A DNA stretch of 64,000 bases from Rhodanobacter sp. AS-Z3 (GCF_029224025.1 NZ_CP119392.1:3123001-3187000), one strand, 5' to 3'; positions 49,303 through 58,762 are shown, numbered from the stretch's first letter. Program-made: numbers and translations. Notes: generated by a model from the sequence alone, not told the origin.

Positions 49303-49386
49303 TTGAAGCGGGGGTGCCCGGCGTAGCCGGGCTGAGAGAGTCCCTTGGAACCTGATCCGGTTTGTACCGGCGTAGGGAGCTTGCAG
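49303..49386 (+). promoter_or_regulatory. TPP riboswitch (THI element)
   Basis: Conserved core in order: GGGGTGCCC, GGGCTGAGAGA, CCCTTGGAACCTGATCCGG, then TACCGGCGTAGGGA. This matches the thi-box: the CTGAGA pyrimidine sensor, the ACCTGATC and the GCGTAGGGA pyrophosphate sensor. P1 is formed by cttgaagc with gcttgcag. About 71 bases separate it from the receptor start, enough for a translational or terminator switch. TPP should repress the downstream receptor and transporter. Confidence 0.95.
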
Positions 49387-49457
49387 ATCCAGCGTGTCCT
49401 TGCGACCGCCGGGTCGCCGTCGCTTCGTCCGTACCCAAGTTGACGACGACGAGAACG

Positions 49458-51647
49458 ATGCCCTTTTCCCGCACTCCCCTGATCCTCGCCCTGCTCGCGG
49501 CTGTTGCGCCGGCGCACGCCACCGACACCACCACGGACACGGCCAGCGAACCGCAAGCCACGCATCTGGCGCCGGTCCACGTGAATGCGAACGGCAACCT
49601 TGGTTATCACGCGAACAACTCGCAACTGGACACGTTCGGCAGCTTCGGCAATGCGCCGCTGCAGGACACGCCGGCAGCGATCACCGTGATCACCCGCGAC
49701 CAGATCGACGACCGCCAGCCGCACACGCTGAGCGAACTGGCCCGCAGCGACGCCGCGCTGGGCGACAGCTATGCGCCGGTCGGTTACTACCAGGACATTG
49801 CCATCCGTGGCTTTGCACTCGACCTCGCCACCGGCTATCGGCTCAACGAGATGAGTCTGGTCGGCGAACAGCCGGTTGCGCTGGAAGACAAGCAGCGGGT
49901 GGAAATCCTCAAGGGTCTGGGCGGTCTTGAAGCCGGCGTGGTCGCGCCAGGCGGCTTGGTCAACTACGTCAGCAAGCGCCCGGCCGATGTACGCAGTGCC
50001 ACGGTTGGCACCGACTCACACGGTTCGCGCTATCTCGCACTCGATGTCGGTGGCTGGCTCAGCCCGACGTTCGGGGTGCGCGTGAATGCCGCGCATGAGG
50101 ACATGAACTCCTACGTGCAGCATGCCGATGGCCGACGCACGTTCCTCTCGCTGGCGGCGGACTGGAAGATCAGCCCGAACGCCACGCTGCAACTGGACAG
50201 TGATTACCAGACCAGCGGACAGCGCTCGGTCTCCGGCTACCAGTTGCTGGGCGGCACGACGATTCCGGCAAACCCCAGCCGAACCCGCCTGCTCGGTTTC
50301 GAGCCATGGCAGCGGCCGGTGGGTATCGACGCCAGCAACAGCACCTTGCGCTTCAACTATCGCCTCGGCGACGCCTGGAGCGCGCAGCTTTCCGCCAGCC
50401 ACAGCCATGCCGTGATCGACGACAACGTCGCGTTTGCTTACGGCTGTTTCTATTCCGCGGACTGCGCCAGCGGCGCCACGCCCGGCTACTTCTTTGCGCC
50501 GAATGGTGACTACGACATCTACGACTATCGCAGCCCCGACGACACCCGCGTCAACGACGAGGCGCGTGCCGTGTTGAAGGGTTCGTTCGACACCGGCGCG
50601 ATCAGCCACGAAGTCAGTCTGGGCAGCAGCGCCTTCCGTCGCACCATCGACCGTCGCGCCTACGTCTACGACTACGTTGGCACCGGCAATATCAATCAGG
50701 TGAACCCACCGTACTTCGCGCCGTCGCCGAACCAGCCCGGCAATTCGGTGCGCCGACTGACCAGTTGGCAACATTCCGTATTCGCGCTGGACCGGGTGCA
50801 TCTGGGTGAACAATGGCAGGTGCTTGCCGGTGCGCGTTTCGTGCGTCTGCACGAACGTGCCTATGACTCCAGTGGCGCGCCCGAGCGCGATACGCAGCTC
50901 AGCAAAATGCTGCCGCAGGCCGCCGTGCTGTGGCAGCCCACCGCACGCCTGACCGGTTACCTCAGCTACAGCGAGAGCCTGTCACTGGGCAACGAGGCGC
51001 CGTACTGGACATCCAATGGCGGCACCACGCTGGCGCCGCTGCTGGCACGCCAGAGCGAAGCCGGCCTCAAGCTCGCGTGGAGTGATGCATTGAGCCTGAC
51101 TGCCGCGCTGTACCGCATCAGCCAGCCCTACCAATTCGCGCAGCCTGGCCAGACCGCAGAAGGCTTTACCTTCGTGCAGCACGGCAACGAAGTGCACAGC
51201 GGACTGGAACTCAACGCTGCCGGACAACTCAGCGATCGCCTGCGCCTCACCGCCAGCGTCAATCTGATCCGTGCCCGCGCCGAAAACACTGGTTCACCTA
51301 CTTACGAAGGCCATCAAGTCGTCAACGTGCCGCGCGTACGCAGCGCGCTGTATCTCGACTATCGCCTGCCGTTCGCCGAGCAGCTCAGCGTGCTCGGGGG
51401 CTGGCGCTACGCCAGCAGCAACATGGCTACGCCTGATGGCGTGACCCGCGTGCCGGCGTATAGCGTGTTCGACGCCGGCGTGCGTTACGCCAGTCAGTGG
51501 AACGGCCATGAAATGACCTGGCGGCTCAGCATCGACAACATGTTCAACCGCTTCTACTGGCGCGACACCGGCAGCTCCGGCGGCGACAGCTACCTGTTCC
51601 CGGGTGCGCCGCGGCTGGCGCGCCTGTCACTGACGTTCGCGTTCTGA
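49458..51647 (+). CDS. TonB-dependent outer-membrane receptor, probable thiamine uptake
   Basis: 729 residues from the ATG at 49458; the frame upstream runs through the riboswitch and is not coding. Signal peptide LILALLAAVAPAHA. Plug domain: LQDTPAAITVITRDQIDDRQ (about 65-84), VEILKGLGGLEAGVVAPGGLVNYV. Beta-barrel to the end, terminating in aromatic Phe (LSLTFAF), as outer-membrane proteins do. It looks like a siderophore receptor by family, but the TPP riboswitch and pnuC context point to thiamine or its precursors. Confidence 0.9.
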   Translation: MPFSRTPLILALLAAVAPAHATDTTTDTASEPQATHLAPVHVNANGNLGYHANNSQLDTFGSFGNAPLQDTPAAITVITRDQIDDRQPHTLSELARSDAALGDSYAPVGYYQDIAIRGFALDLATGYRLNEMSLVGEQPVALEDKQRVEILKGLGGLEAGVVAPGGLVNYVSKRPADVRSATVGTDSHGSRYLALDVGGWLSPTFGVRVNAAHEDMNSYVQHADGRRTFLSLAADWKISPNATLQLDSDYQTSGQRSVSGYQLLGGTTIPANPSRTRLLGFEPWQRPVGIDASNSTLRFNYRLGDAWSAQLSASHSHAVIDDNVAFAYGCFYSADCASGATPGYFFAPNGDYDIYDYRSPDDTRVNDEARAVLKGSFDTGAISHEVSLGSSAFRRTIDRRAYVYDYVGTGNINQVNPPYFAPSPNQPGNSVRRLTSWQHSVFALDRVHLGEQWQVLAGARFVRLHERAYDSSGAPERDTQLSKMLPQAAVLWQPTARLTGYLSYSESLSLGNEAPYWTSNGGTTLAPLLARQSEAGLKLAWSDALSLTAALYRISQPYQFAQPGQTAEGFTFVQHGNEVHSGLELNAAGQLSDRLRLTASVNLIRARAENTGSPTYEGHQVVNVPRVRSALYLDYRLPFAEQLSVLGGWRYASSNMATPDGVTRVPAYSVFDAGVRYASQWNGHEMTWRLSIDNMFNRFYWRDTGSSGGDSYLFPGAPRLARLSLTFAF

Positions 51648-51648
51648 C

Positions 51649-52242
51649 ATGACCTGGGTCGAACTCATCGCCGCCATCGTCAGCGCCCTGGGCGTCTGGC
51701 TGACCACCCGACGCCAGCCGTGGTGCTGGCCGGTCGGGCTGGTGTCCGTGCTGGTCTACGCGTGGGTGTTTGTCGACGCGAAGCTGTATTCCGACGCGCT
51801 GCTGCAACTGGCCTTCGCCGGCTTCATCGGTTACGGCTGGTACCGCTGGCTGCAACACCTCGGCGCAGACGGGCGGGTGCAGGTGGCACCGCTACCCCGG
51901 CGGCAGGCGCTCATCCATCTGCTCATCGGCGGCGTCGGCGCGGTCGCGCTCGGTGCGTTCATGCATCATCTGACGGATGCGGCGCTGCCGTGGCTGGACT
52001 CGGCGCTCACCGCCTTCAGCCTGGTGGCGCAATGGTGGCAGGCGCGGCGGCATGTGGCGGCATGGTGGCTGTGGATTGCGGTGGACGTGATCTACGTGGG
52101 CGAATACGTTTACAAACACCTGCTGATCACCTCGGTGCTGTATGCGGGATTCGTGGTGTTGGCGGTGATCGGCCTGCGCGCCTGGCAAGGTGCCGGTCGC
52201 AAGCTTGCCCGTACGCCGGCAGTGCCTTCGACACCGGCTTGA
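51649..52242 (+). CDS. pnuT: PnuC-family transporter (probable thiamine transporter PnuT)
   Basis: 197 residues with about seven membrane segments. PnuC features: RRQPWCWPVGLVSVLVYAWVF (split over 26-46) with the W-P-x-G motif, and WLWIAVDVIYVGEYVYK near the end, the (W)xxxN/D...Y region. The start is 1 base after the receptor stop, so it is in the riboswitch-controlled operon. Nicotinamide riboside would be the substrate of PnuC; riboswitch context indicates thiamine. Confidence 0.9.
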   Translation: MTWVELIAAIVSALGVWLTTRRQPWCWPVGLVSVLVYAWVFVDAKLYSDALLQLAFAGFIGYGWYRWLQHLGADGRVQVAPLPRRQALIHLLIGGVGAVALGAFMHHLTDAALPWLDSALTAFSLVAQWWQARRHVAAWWLWIAVDVIYVGEYVYKHLLITSVLYAGFVVLAVIGLRAWQGAGRKLARTPAVPSTPA

Positions 52243-52358
52243 GCGCGATCACCATCAAGCAAGGGAAGCTCCATTGCGGCAACGTCATGTTCAGCGCACC
52301 CTAACCCTCGCTCCGGCACTCTTTGGGCCATGCGAGGCCACGCAGGATGGACGCCATC

Positions 52359-52985
52359 ATGAAAGTCCGACCGAACCGAATCCGGTTGTCATGCATCGCG
52401 GTGCTGCTGCTGACTGCAGCGGGCTGCGCCGGTGCACAGAACATCTACAAGTGCACCAGTGCTGCAGGGGTCAGCTACACCGACCGCCCCTGCCCGAAAG
52501 GCCAGGGCGAATTACTGCATCAGGCTGACGACACCGAAGTCATTGACCGCTACCTGCGACTGGGTCAGGACAACCTGGCCAAAAGCTACGCCGACTCGCA
52601 CCATCTTGAAGCGCTTTACCAGCAACGCATCGAAGTGCGGCAACAGACGCAGGACGAAAAAGCGCAACGCCAGGCTGATGAAGCCTACGCCACTCAAATA
52701 CGCGACGAACAGGCACAGCAACAAGCACAACGCGACGAAGCCGCCGAACGCAATCGCCTGCAAGGCGAGAACGAGGCACTGCGCGAGCAGAATGCGGCTT
52801 ATCAGGATCAACTGACGCAGGAAGCCTCCCGCCCTGCACCCGCCTATTTCGCACCCTATCCGAACCGTCGCCCCCGCCGCGATCATCACCACGACGGTGA
52901 CGGTGGACACGATCACGAACCGCCTTCAACCGAACCTATCTTCCATCCGTGCAAACAGCTCGCCGGTGGACGCACGCAGTGCTGA
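52359..52985 (+). CDS. DUF4124 domain-containing exported protein
   Basis: About 208 residues from the ATG at 52359; ATGs at 52347 and 52323 are alternatives. Signal peptide LSCIAVLLLTAAGCAGA; a lipobox is weak. DUF4124 segment IYKCTSAAGVSYTDRPCPKG directly after it, then a long Gln/Glu/Ala-rich coiled coil (about 70-155) and a His/Asp/Pro-rich tail (RRDHHHDGDGGHDH) with a final Cys pair. The tail may bind metal. Function unknown. Confidence 0.82.
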   Translation: MKVRPNRIRLSCIAVLLLTAAGCAGAQNIYKCTSAAGVSYTDRPCPKGQGELLHQADDTEVIDRYLRLGQDNLAKSYADSHHLEALYQQRIEVRQQTQDEKAQRQADEAYATQIRDEQAQQQAQRDEAAERNRLQGENEALREQNAAYQDQLTQEASRPAPAYFAPYPNRRPRRDHHHDGDGGHDHEPPSTEPIFHPCKQLAGGRTQC

Positions 52986-53033
52986 TCGGTTCGCAAACAA
53001 CGACGCCCGTTCACTGACGGGTCGTCGGTACCG

Positions 53034-53726
53034 CTAGGGCAAAACGGGAATCGCCAGGCTGCGTTCGATATCGCCGGTGGCACCGGTGCGCAGGCTGGGC
53101 GGAATGTGCCCGACGTCACCGACGGAAATGACTTTGAAGCGGCCATCGGCCTCGACCAGAATTTTGGTGATGCTGGCATTCTCAACCGACATTTCCAGCC
53201 ACGCCGCGCTGTCGACACCCAGCGCCCGAACCACCATGTTGCGGATCACGTTGCCGTGGCAAACCATCAAGTCCGTCTGCGGGTGACCGTGGGCCGGCTT
53301 GAAATACTGCGCGAACAGGCGGTCGAACTGCTGCTTGCAGGCAGCCAGATCAGCCGGCTTCTCGTCAACGGTCACTTCCTTGCGACGCGTCGGCGGCATG
53401 CATTCCTCAAGATCGCCAACCACTTCGAAATGGCGGCCCGGGAAGTCTCCGGCAATCACCGCCGCGGTATCGCGCGCCCGCTGCACCGGGCTCACATACA
53501 TCGCATCGAAGTGGTTCGGCAGCGCAGCCAGCCGCGCACCGACCAGATGCGCCTGGGCTACGCCGATCGGGGCCAGATGCGGGCCGAGCTTCTTGTCAGC
53601 CGCGGGATCGGCCCGGTAGTCACCGTGGCGCACCAGGATGATGGTGCGGGTCGCCGGCGCTTCGGCGGCGCACGCTGGCGCAGTAAGCAGCAGGCAGCAA
53701 AGAAGCAACAGAAGACGAGGCAACAT
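53034..53726 (-). CDS. histidine phosphatase superfamily protein, exported
   Basis: 230 residues from the ATG at 53726, with GGGAG 5 bases upstream. Signal peptide LLLLLCCLLLTAPACA. RHG motif ILVRHGDYR (about 31-39) holds the catalytic His, with Arg in VSPVQRARDTAAVI and the second His in MVCHGNVIRNMVVRAL. It resembles secreted phosphoglycerate-mutase-like phosphatases such as Ais/SixA-type enzymes. Substrate unknown. Converges with the DUF4124 gene. Confidence 0.88.
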   Translation of the reverse strand: MLPRLLLLLCCLLLTAPACAAEAPATRTIILVRHGDYRADPAADKKLGPHLAPIGVAQAHLVGARLAALPNHFDAMYVSPVQRARDTAAVIAGDFPGRHFEVVGDLEECMPPTRRKEVTVDEKPADLAACKQQFDRLFAQYFKPAHGHPQTDLMVCHGNVIRNMVVRALGVDSAAWLEMSVENASITKILVEADGRFKVISVGDVGHIPPSLRTGATGDIERSLAIPVLP

Positions 53727-54345
53727 GACGACTCCCGGGGTGAATGGCCGGTCGATTATGCCTCGACGACCGCACCACGAAAGCCCCGTCCGTGAGGCAC
53801 TCATCACCCGCACCGCCACGCCGCTGCCTCGAACCGATCAAGACACGCCGAACTCAACGCGCCGACCGTAGCCCTCTCGCCGCTGGTCGCACGCCACGAC
53901 GGTACGGTTGCCTGCCAACGCTTCGCTACCGCTACCGCTGCCGCGTTGCGTATCGTCCGCAACAGGTCACTGCAGTGCCGGCAATGAATTGTCGATCTGG
54001 CGGGCACATTCGAGGCCGATCAGCGAAGCAGCAAACGACCTTGTGTCCGGGCGCGATGTTGTCCTGAAGCGGCAACCGTCAGCGCTTCGGCAAGGCTTCC
54101 AAATGCGTAGGTTTCGCTGTTGATGGCACCCATGCGGCCAACGAGCTTTTCGAGGTCACGACGAGCCCGCACGCTTTCTTCCGCGGCGCACGGAACCGGC
54201 CACTGCAGCCCATCCCGCCCGTCCCCCTTGCGAACTGAAGTTGTTGCGCGATCGACTGGTCGGCCGTGCTTGACACCAGACAACTTGCGGAGGAACTTCC
54301 CTGATAGCAACAGAAGCAAGGATTTAACTCACCAGGAGGTGCTTC
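53727..54345. other. 619-bp region without a supportable gene
   Basis: No recognisable coding sequence on either strand. A 99-codon minus-strand frame at 54020-54319 contains SVRARRDLEKLVGRMGAINS, which looks weakly protein-like, but it has no convincing start. A TTGACA (54270-54275) upstream of the secreted-protein gene could be a -35 box, with a poor -10. Confidence 0.4.
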
Positions 54346-54894
54346 ATGAAGTCTGTTCAGCTAACCGTTGTACTCAGCACGTTGGCGCTTTGCTCCGGCA
54401 CGGCAGCCGCCGCTTCCGCCTCGCTCAACCAATTCAACTCGAAAGTCATGCCGGTATTGGTGCGGGTGAACTCGCAAGGCAAGGTCACCGAAGCTTCGCC
54501 GGCGGTGGAGCTCACGCCAAAAATCAGGCGACTGATGCGCGCAAATCTCGACGAGATGATCCGCACACCAGCAACCGACAAGCACGGCCGCCCGATCGCC
54601 AGCCAGTTCGTGATCAACCTTGCGCTGAATACAGCGCCAAGCACCAACGGTAATTACGACGCGAAGTTTGCCTACGTGTCGACCTCGCCGGTGCCCGCCG
54701 GGTCATGGTATTGGGTACATCTGGACGGTGTCCGCGTGGCGCTCGCCAACCAGAACTACCGCCGTCAGGACACGCACTACACCCGCGAGATTCCGACGGC
54801 GTATCACACCACCACGACGGTCAATCGGTCGCCAGCACCCAGTGTCAATGCCAGCTCGTCTTCATCCACGCCCGCTCCCCGACGCGATCGCTAA
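54346..54894 (+). CDS. hypothetical exported protein
   Basis: 182 residues. Strong ribosome-binding site AGGAGGT 5 bases before ATG. Signal peptide LTVVLSTLALCSGTAAA then AS. Mature part contains VNSQGKVTEASPAVELTPKI and a later YVSTSPVPAGSWYWVHLDGVR, weakly recalling TonB-C-like or energy-transducing repeat domains; the tail from about 155 is Ser/Pro-rich and ends in RRDR. I do not recognise the family. Ends in a clear terminator. Confidence 0.7.
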   Translation: MKSVQLTVVLSTLALCSGTAAAASASLNQFNSKVMPVLVRVNSQGKVTEASPAVELTPKIRRLMRANLDEMIRTPATDKHGRPIASQFVINLALNTAPSTNGNYDAKFAYVSTSPVPAGSWYWVHLDGVRVALANQNYRRQDTHYTREIPTAYHTTTTVNRSPAPSVNASSSSSTPAPRRDR

Positions 54895-54898
54895 GCCA

Positions 54899-54930
54899 AC
54901 GAAAAGCCCGCCGAATGGCGGGTTTTTCTT
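54899..54930. terminator. rho-independent terminator
   Basis: AAAAGCCCGCC/GGCGGGTTTTT with loop GAAT; A-tract and T-tract on both sides, so it can serve the 182-aa gene and the convergent amidohydrolase gene. A sibling hairpin with the same loop lies at 63776-63803. Confidence 0.9.
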
Positions 54931-54974
54931 GTCAGCGATCGACACAACGATCTCGCACCAATGCAGCTGACTGA

Positions 54975-56447
54975 TCAGCGCAACCCCACCGTGCCGTTCG
55001 CCGCCTTGACCAGCATGGCCGAGTCGTAGCCCACGCCATCCTTGAACACCAGCACCACGTTCTCGATGTCCTTGATGTTGTTCGCCGGGTTGCCTTTGAC
55101 CAGCACCATGTCTGCAGCCTTTCCCACTTCGATCGAACCGATGTCCTTGTCGACGCCCATGAAGCGTGCACCGTTCAAACTGGCGATCTGGATGGCCTGC
55201 ACTGGCGTAAAGCCGGCATCTACCAGCAATTCCACTTCGCGCTGATCGCCATAGCCGGCAATCACTCCGCCATAGCCGGTGGGATCAAGGCCCGCCATCA
55301 ACGTGCCGCCTGCCTTGACGAAGGCGCGTTCGAAATCCATTTCCAACTGAAACACCTTGGTCCACGGCGAGTCCTTCATCGCGGCAACCCGTTCGCGCGT
55401 CTTCAGGTATTCCACGCGAGCTTGCGGCAGCATCGCATCCAGCACCCGCGCATCCTGGGGCGCACGGCCGGGCACCATGGTCTCGAATACCGGCAGCGTG
55501 GACGTCACCGCCACATGCCTTGCCACCAGATGCTTGATCAGCCCCTGAATCTCGGTACTGTCCACACTCAATGTGGCCATGTGGGCAACGGCGGCCTTGG
55601 TATCGGGGCATACATCCAGTTGCTTGCCGGCGGTGAATTCCGTATCCACAAACAAACCATGTTCGAGGTCGTCGATGCCCAGATCCGCCGCCTCGGTGAA
55701 ACCGATCGAACACAGGTGACCGGTAACCTTGACGCCCTTCGCATGCGCCGCCGCAATCGCCGCCGACAACTCGGCGCGCGTGATATTCATGTAGGCCTTG
55801 AACGAAGTGGCTCCCTCAGCGATCCAGTAGTTCACCGTGTTGCGTGCATCATCCACACCGGTCAGCTCGTGCATCTGCGGCGTAAAGCTGCCCTTACCTT
55901 CCAGATACGGACCGGTGGTGTGCATCTTCGGCCCGACCAGCAGCCCGGCATCGATGGCCGTCTTCAGGTCCATGTCGGTATACGGCTCGGTGCTGCCGGT
56001 GGTACGAATGGTGGTGACCCCGGCCGCCAGATACAGCTTGGGGAAGCTGGACGCCTGCTCCGGGTACATCGGGTCCGTCGCTGCGGGATTCACCCTCGGC
56101 GCCGGATAGAACATGTGATCGTGCATGCCGACCAGGCCGGGGATCAACGTCTGCCCGCTGCCGTCGATCACTGTCGCGTTTTTGGGCAGCTTCACGTGAC
56201 GCCCGACCGCCTCGATGCGTCCATCACGCAGCAGCACCGTCTGGTCTTCCTTCGCCGCGGTGCCGTTGCCATCGATCACCCGCACATTAGTGATTGCCAG
56301 CAGCGGTTGCGCGTGGGCCACATACGCCTGCACCGCTGGCGATAGTGTCGGCATCGCGGCATGGGATGCCGGGGTGAACATCGCACCCGCCAGCGTGAAC
56401 GAAGCAGCAAACAACGTGCGCGAACAGCCCTTCGGCAAACGATGCAT
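54975..56447 (-). CDS. amidohydrolase family protein, exported (imidazolonepropionase-like)
   Basis: 490 residues from the ATG at 56447 with GGGGAG 6 bases upstream; the long frame to 56891 runs through the divergent gene. Signal peptide FAASFTLAGAMFTPASHA. Metal motif LIPGLVGMHDHMFYP (HxH about 104-106), TTIRTTGSTEPY, KVTGHLCSIGFTEAADLGID with a third His, and DPTGYGGVIAGYGDQRE near the fourth ligand. Subtype I metal-dependent hydrolase, periplasmic; substrate unknown, peptides or lactams are possible. Divergent from the serine hydrolase, 219 bases apart. Confidence 0.88.
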   Translation of the reverse strand: MHRLPKGCSRTLFAASFTLAGAMFTPASHAAMPTLSPAVQAYVAHAQPLLAITNVRVIDGNGTAAKEDQTVLLRDGRIEAVGRHVKLPKNATVIDGSGQTLIPGLVGMHDHMFYPAPRVNPAATDPMYPEQASSFPKLYLAAGVTTIRTTGSTEPYTDMDLKTAIDAGLLVGPKMHTTGPYLEGKGSFTPQMHELTGVDDARNTVNYWIAEGATSFKAYMNITRAELSAAIAAAHAKGVKVTGHLCSIGFTEAADLGIDDLEHGLFVDTEFTAGKQLDVCPDTKAAVAHMATLSVDSTEIQGLIKHLVARHVAVTSTLPVFETMVPGRAPQDARVLDAMLPQARVEYLKTRERVAAMKDSPWTKVFQLEMDFERAFVKAGGTLMAGLDPTGYGGVIAGYGDQREVELLVDAGFTPVQAIQIASLNGARFMGVDKDIGSIEVGKAADMVLVKGNPANNIKDIENVVLVFKDGVGYDSAMLVKAANGTVGLR

Positions 56448-56666
56448 GGTCGACTCCCCTGATGAAAACGTGGCGAGCCCCCGCTCGTCCATCTGGATGA
56501 GTATGCGCCGCTGCCTGCACGGTCGGAAGCACGCCAGCGCGGAAAGCTGCCGGTCAGGACAGCCGACTTCGCGTCGAACGAAAACCAGTGCAGCCGCAAC
56601 CTGCTGCCCGGCCAGCCCCGTTCTGCCAAACTGCCGAACCTGTCCACCCTCAGCGAGCACCGAACC

Positions 56667-58127
56667 ATGCGCCTGCCCCGCAAAATGCTGCTTGTTTCGT
56701 TGCTTGTCTGCACGCCGGTACTCGCGCAGGCCGCACCCGCCGAACTCAGCCCGACGCAAGCGACCTCCATCGATCGCTATGTCAACGCAGAGATGGCGCG
56801 CGAGCGCATTCCCGGTGCCGAAGTCGGCGTCTACATCGACGGTCATGCGGTGCTGGTGAAAGGCTACGGGCTGGCCAACGTCGAATGGCATGCGCCGGTC
56901 ACGTCAACCACGCTGATGCAGTCCGGCTCGGTCGGCAAGCAGTTCGCCGCCACCGCGGTGATGATGCTGGTGGAACAAGGCAAGGTTAACCTCGACGACA
57001 GCATCACCCAATACTTCACCGATGCGCCGGCGAGCTGGCAGCCGATCAAGCTGAAGAACCTGCTGTCGCATACCTCCGGCCTGTCCGAATACGAGACCGA
57101 GGAGCGCATGAAACCCGGCGGTCTGTTCGACATGCGCAAGGACTTCACCGAAGACGAACTGGTGAAGAAGATCGAAACCCTGCCGATCGAATTCAAGCCG
57201 GGCGACGACTGGGCCTATCGCAACACCAACTACGCCCTGCTCGGCGTGCTGATCCACAAGGTCACCGGCCAGAACTACCGCGACTACATGCACGATCACA
57301 TCTTCGCCCCGCTCGGCATGGTCTCCACCCGGGGCATCTCCGACCGCGATGTCATCCCCGGCCGCGCGGCCGGTTACGAAATCGCCGACGGTCAGTTGAA
57401 CAACCAGACCTGGATATCACCCAGCCTCAACTCCACTGCCGACGGCACGCTCTATTTCAACGTCGTCGATCTGGAGAAGTGGGACCGTGCGCTTTACGGC
57501 ACCACTCTGCTCAGCCAGAAATCACTGGACACCATGTGGACACCGTTCGTGCTCAACGACGGCAAACCCAACGCCAGCCACTACGGCTTCGGCTGGGTCG
57601 ATGACAGCATGAACGGGCATCGCATGATCCAGCATTCCGGCTCATGGCAAGGCTTCACCTGCACCATCAACCGCTATGTCGATGACAAGCTCACCGTGGT
57701 GGTACTCACCAACCTCGACGCCGGCCACTCCAGCCCCGTCGCCATGGCGCAGGTTATCGCCGGTCTGATCGAACCGGCACTGATGCCGAAGCCGATCCCG
57801 CTCATCAAGGACACCCGACCCGCCATCGCCAAACACGCACGCGACGTGCTGCATGGCATGCTGGCCGGCAAGAACATCGCCAGCGAATTCAGCGCCGATG
57901 CCGGCTACACCTTCACCCCCACCGACGCCACCGACATGCGCAGCCAGTTGCCAGCGAAGTGGGACACCGCGCCACTGCAGCTGATCAAACGCGCTGAACA
58001 CGACGGCGCGGTGCGCTCGGTGTATCGCGTGGGGCCGGAAGGCGATACGCGGATCATGCTGGTGGAACTGGATGCGAAGGGGAAGTTGGTGAATCTGGCG
58101 GTGAGGGCCGATCCGGATAATCGGTAG
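56667..58127 (+). CDS. serine hydrolase, beta-lactamase class C family, exported
   Basis: 486 residues. Signal peptide LVSLLVCTPVLAQA then AP. Motifs: SVGK (SxxK, about 92-95) in MQSGSVGKQFAATAV, YRN (YxN, about 191-193) in WAYRNTNYALLG, and HSGSW (KTG equivalent) in MIQHSGSWQGF. The C-terminal domain (about 385-486) is a lipocalin-like addition. Probably an esterase, D-peptidase or DD-carboxypeptidase rather than a resistance enzyme. Confidence 0.9.
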   Translation: MRLPRKMLLVSLLVCTPVLAQAAPAELSPTQATSIDRYVNAEMARERIPGAEVGVYIDGHAVLVKGYGLANVEWHAPVTSTTLMQSGSVGKQFAATAVMMLVEQGKVNLDDSITQYFTDAPASWQPIKLKNLLSHTSGLSEYETEERMKPGGLFDMRKDFTEDELVKKIETLPIEFKPGDDWAYRNTNYALLGVLIHKVTGQNYRDYMHDHIFAPLGMVSTRGISDRDVIPGRAAGYEIADGQLNNQTWISPSLNSTADGTLYFNVVDLEKWDRALYGTTLLSQKSLDTMWTPFVLNDGKPNASHYGFGWVDDSMNGHRMIQHSGSWQGFTCTINRYVDDKLTVVVLTNLDAGHSSPVAMAQVIAGLIEPALMPKPIPLIKDTRPAIAKHARDVLHGMLAGKNIASEFSADAGYTFTPTDATDMRSQLPAKWDTAPLQLIKRAEHDGAVRSVYRVGPEGDTRIMLVELDAKGKLVNLAVRADPDNR

Positions 58128-58164
58128 TGCGGGATCAGAGGCGCGCGGCGCACTGTCTTTCCAG

Positions 58165-58186
58165 TGGCCAGCAAGCTTGCTCCCGA
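58165..58186. repeat. solitary palindrome AGCAAGCTTGCT, REP-like
   Basis: A perfect 12-bp palindrome in GGCCAGCAAGCTTGCTCCCGAC, at the boundary between the serine hydrolase and the accessory island. The right side, read on the other strand as GGGAGCAAGCTTGCT, has the GGAGC-plus-palindrome layout of the REP-like family. Confidence 0.45.
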
Positions 58187-58207
58187 CACACCATCACTCT
58201 CCGGCAG

Positions 58208-58762
58208 TCAGCCGTGCCCTGCCTGTCGGAAACTCAACCCAGTAATCTTGTGTTCTGCAACAAGCTGCTCCAGTACCGATTTGCCCGCAGAGTTCACATA
58301 GATCTTCCCAAGGTTCAACCGATCCTTGAATACCGTCGCGAGACTGGGCACCAAGCCCATGTCAAACACCTCGCGGGCAATCGTTCCCTCGGGACGCCGC
58401 TCGGACAAGTTCGCGTCTATGCAGGCAAGCACATTGGTCACGTTGTAGAAGTACTCGGGCTGCCCTTCCACGCTTAGTTCCAGCAACTGACCAAACGGCG
58501 CGAGGACAGATCCCAACGCGTCGCGGGCTCGCACACTCATAACCAACGCACCCGGCATGAACGGGCTCAAGTCAGCACGCGGCTTTGGCTTCTTGCGCCC
58601 CCTGCCCACCAGCAGCTCCAGCTTCGGACGTGAGCGCCACTTCAACGCCGAACCGTCCCCGCCAAACTTGTCCCACCAACGCAGGTTGTCCTGCTCCGCG
58701 GCCGGGATAACGACGCCAGCCACCTCGTTGATCCGATCATTGACGATTTCCCAAACGCTCAT
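58208..58762 (-). CDS. Imm11-type immunity protein (putative)
   Basis: 184 residues from the ATG at 58762, which overlaps the TGA of the AHH gene by 4 bases. Begins MSVWEIVNDRINEVAGVVIP and contains RPKLELLVGRGRKKPKPRAD, SPFMPGALVMSVRARDAL and YFYNVTNVLACID, the pattern of Imm11 (DUF1629) proteins. These neutralise polymorphic toxins and often accompany AHH nucleases. Base composition is lower in GC than the flanking genes. The immunity role is inferred from position and resemblance. Confidence 0.75.
   Translation of the reverse strand: MSVWEIVNDRINEVAGVVIPAAEQDNLRWWDKFGGDGSALKWRSRPKLELLVGRGRKKPKPRADLSPFMPGALVMSVRARDALGSVLAPFGQLLELSVEGQPEYFYNVTNVLACIDANLSERRPEGTIAREVFDMGLVPSLATVFKDRLNLGKIYVNSAGKSVLEQLVAEHKITGLSFRQAGHG

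Noticed and set aside
49362..49457. Earlier start of the TonB receptor inside the riboswitch
   Set aside because: The signal peptide begins at the ATG at 49458; the upstream codons overlap the TPP aptamer.
56448..56891. N-terminal extension of the amidohydrolase to 638 residues
   Set aside because: It runs into the divergent serine hydrolase gene, while the ATG at 56447 has a ribosome-binding site and a signal peptide.
56667..58127. Antibiotic-resistance AmpC beta-lactamase
   Set aside because: It has the class C fold motifs, but the extra C-terminal domain and sequence fit the broad serine hydrolase/esterase group.
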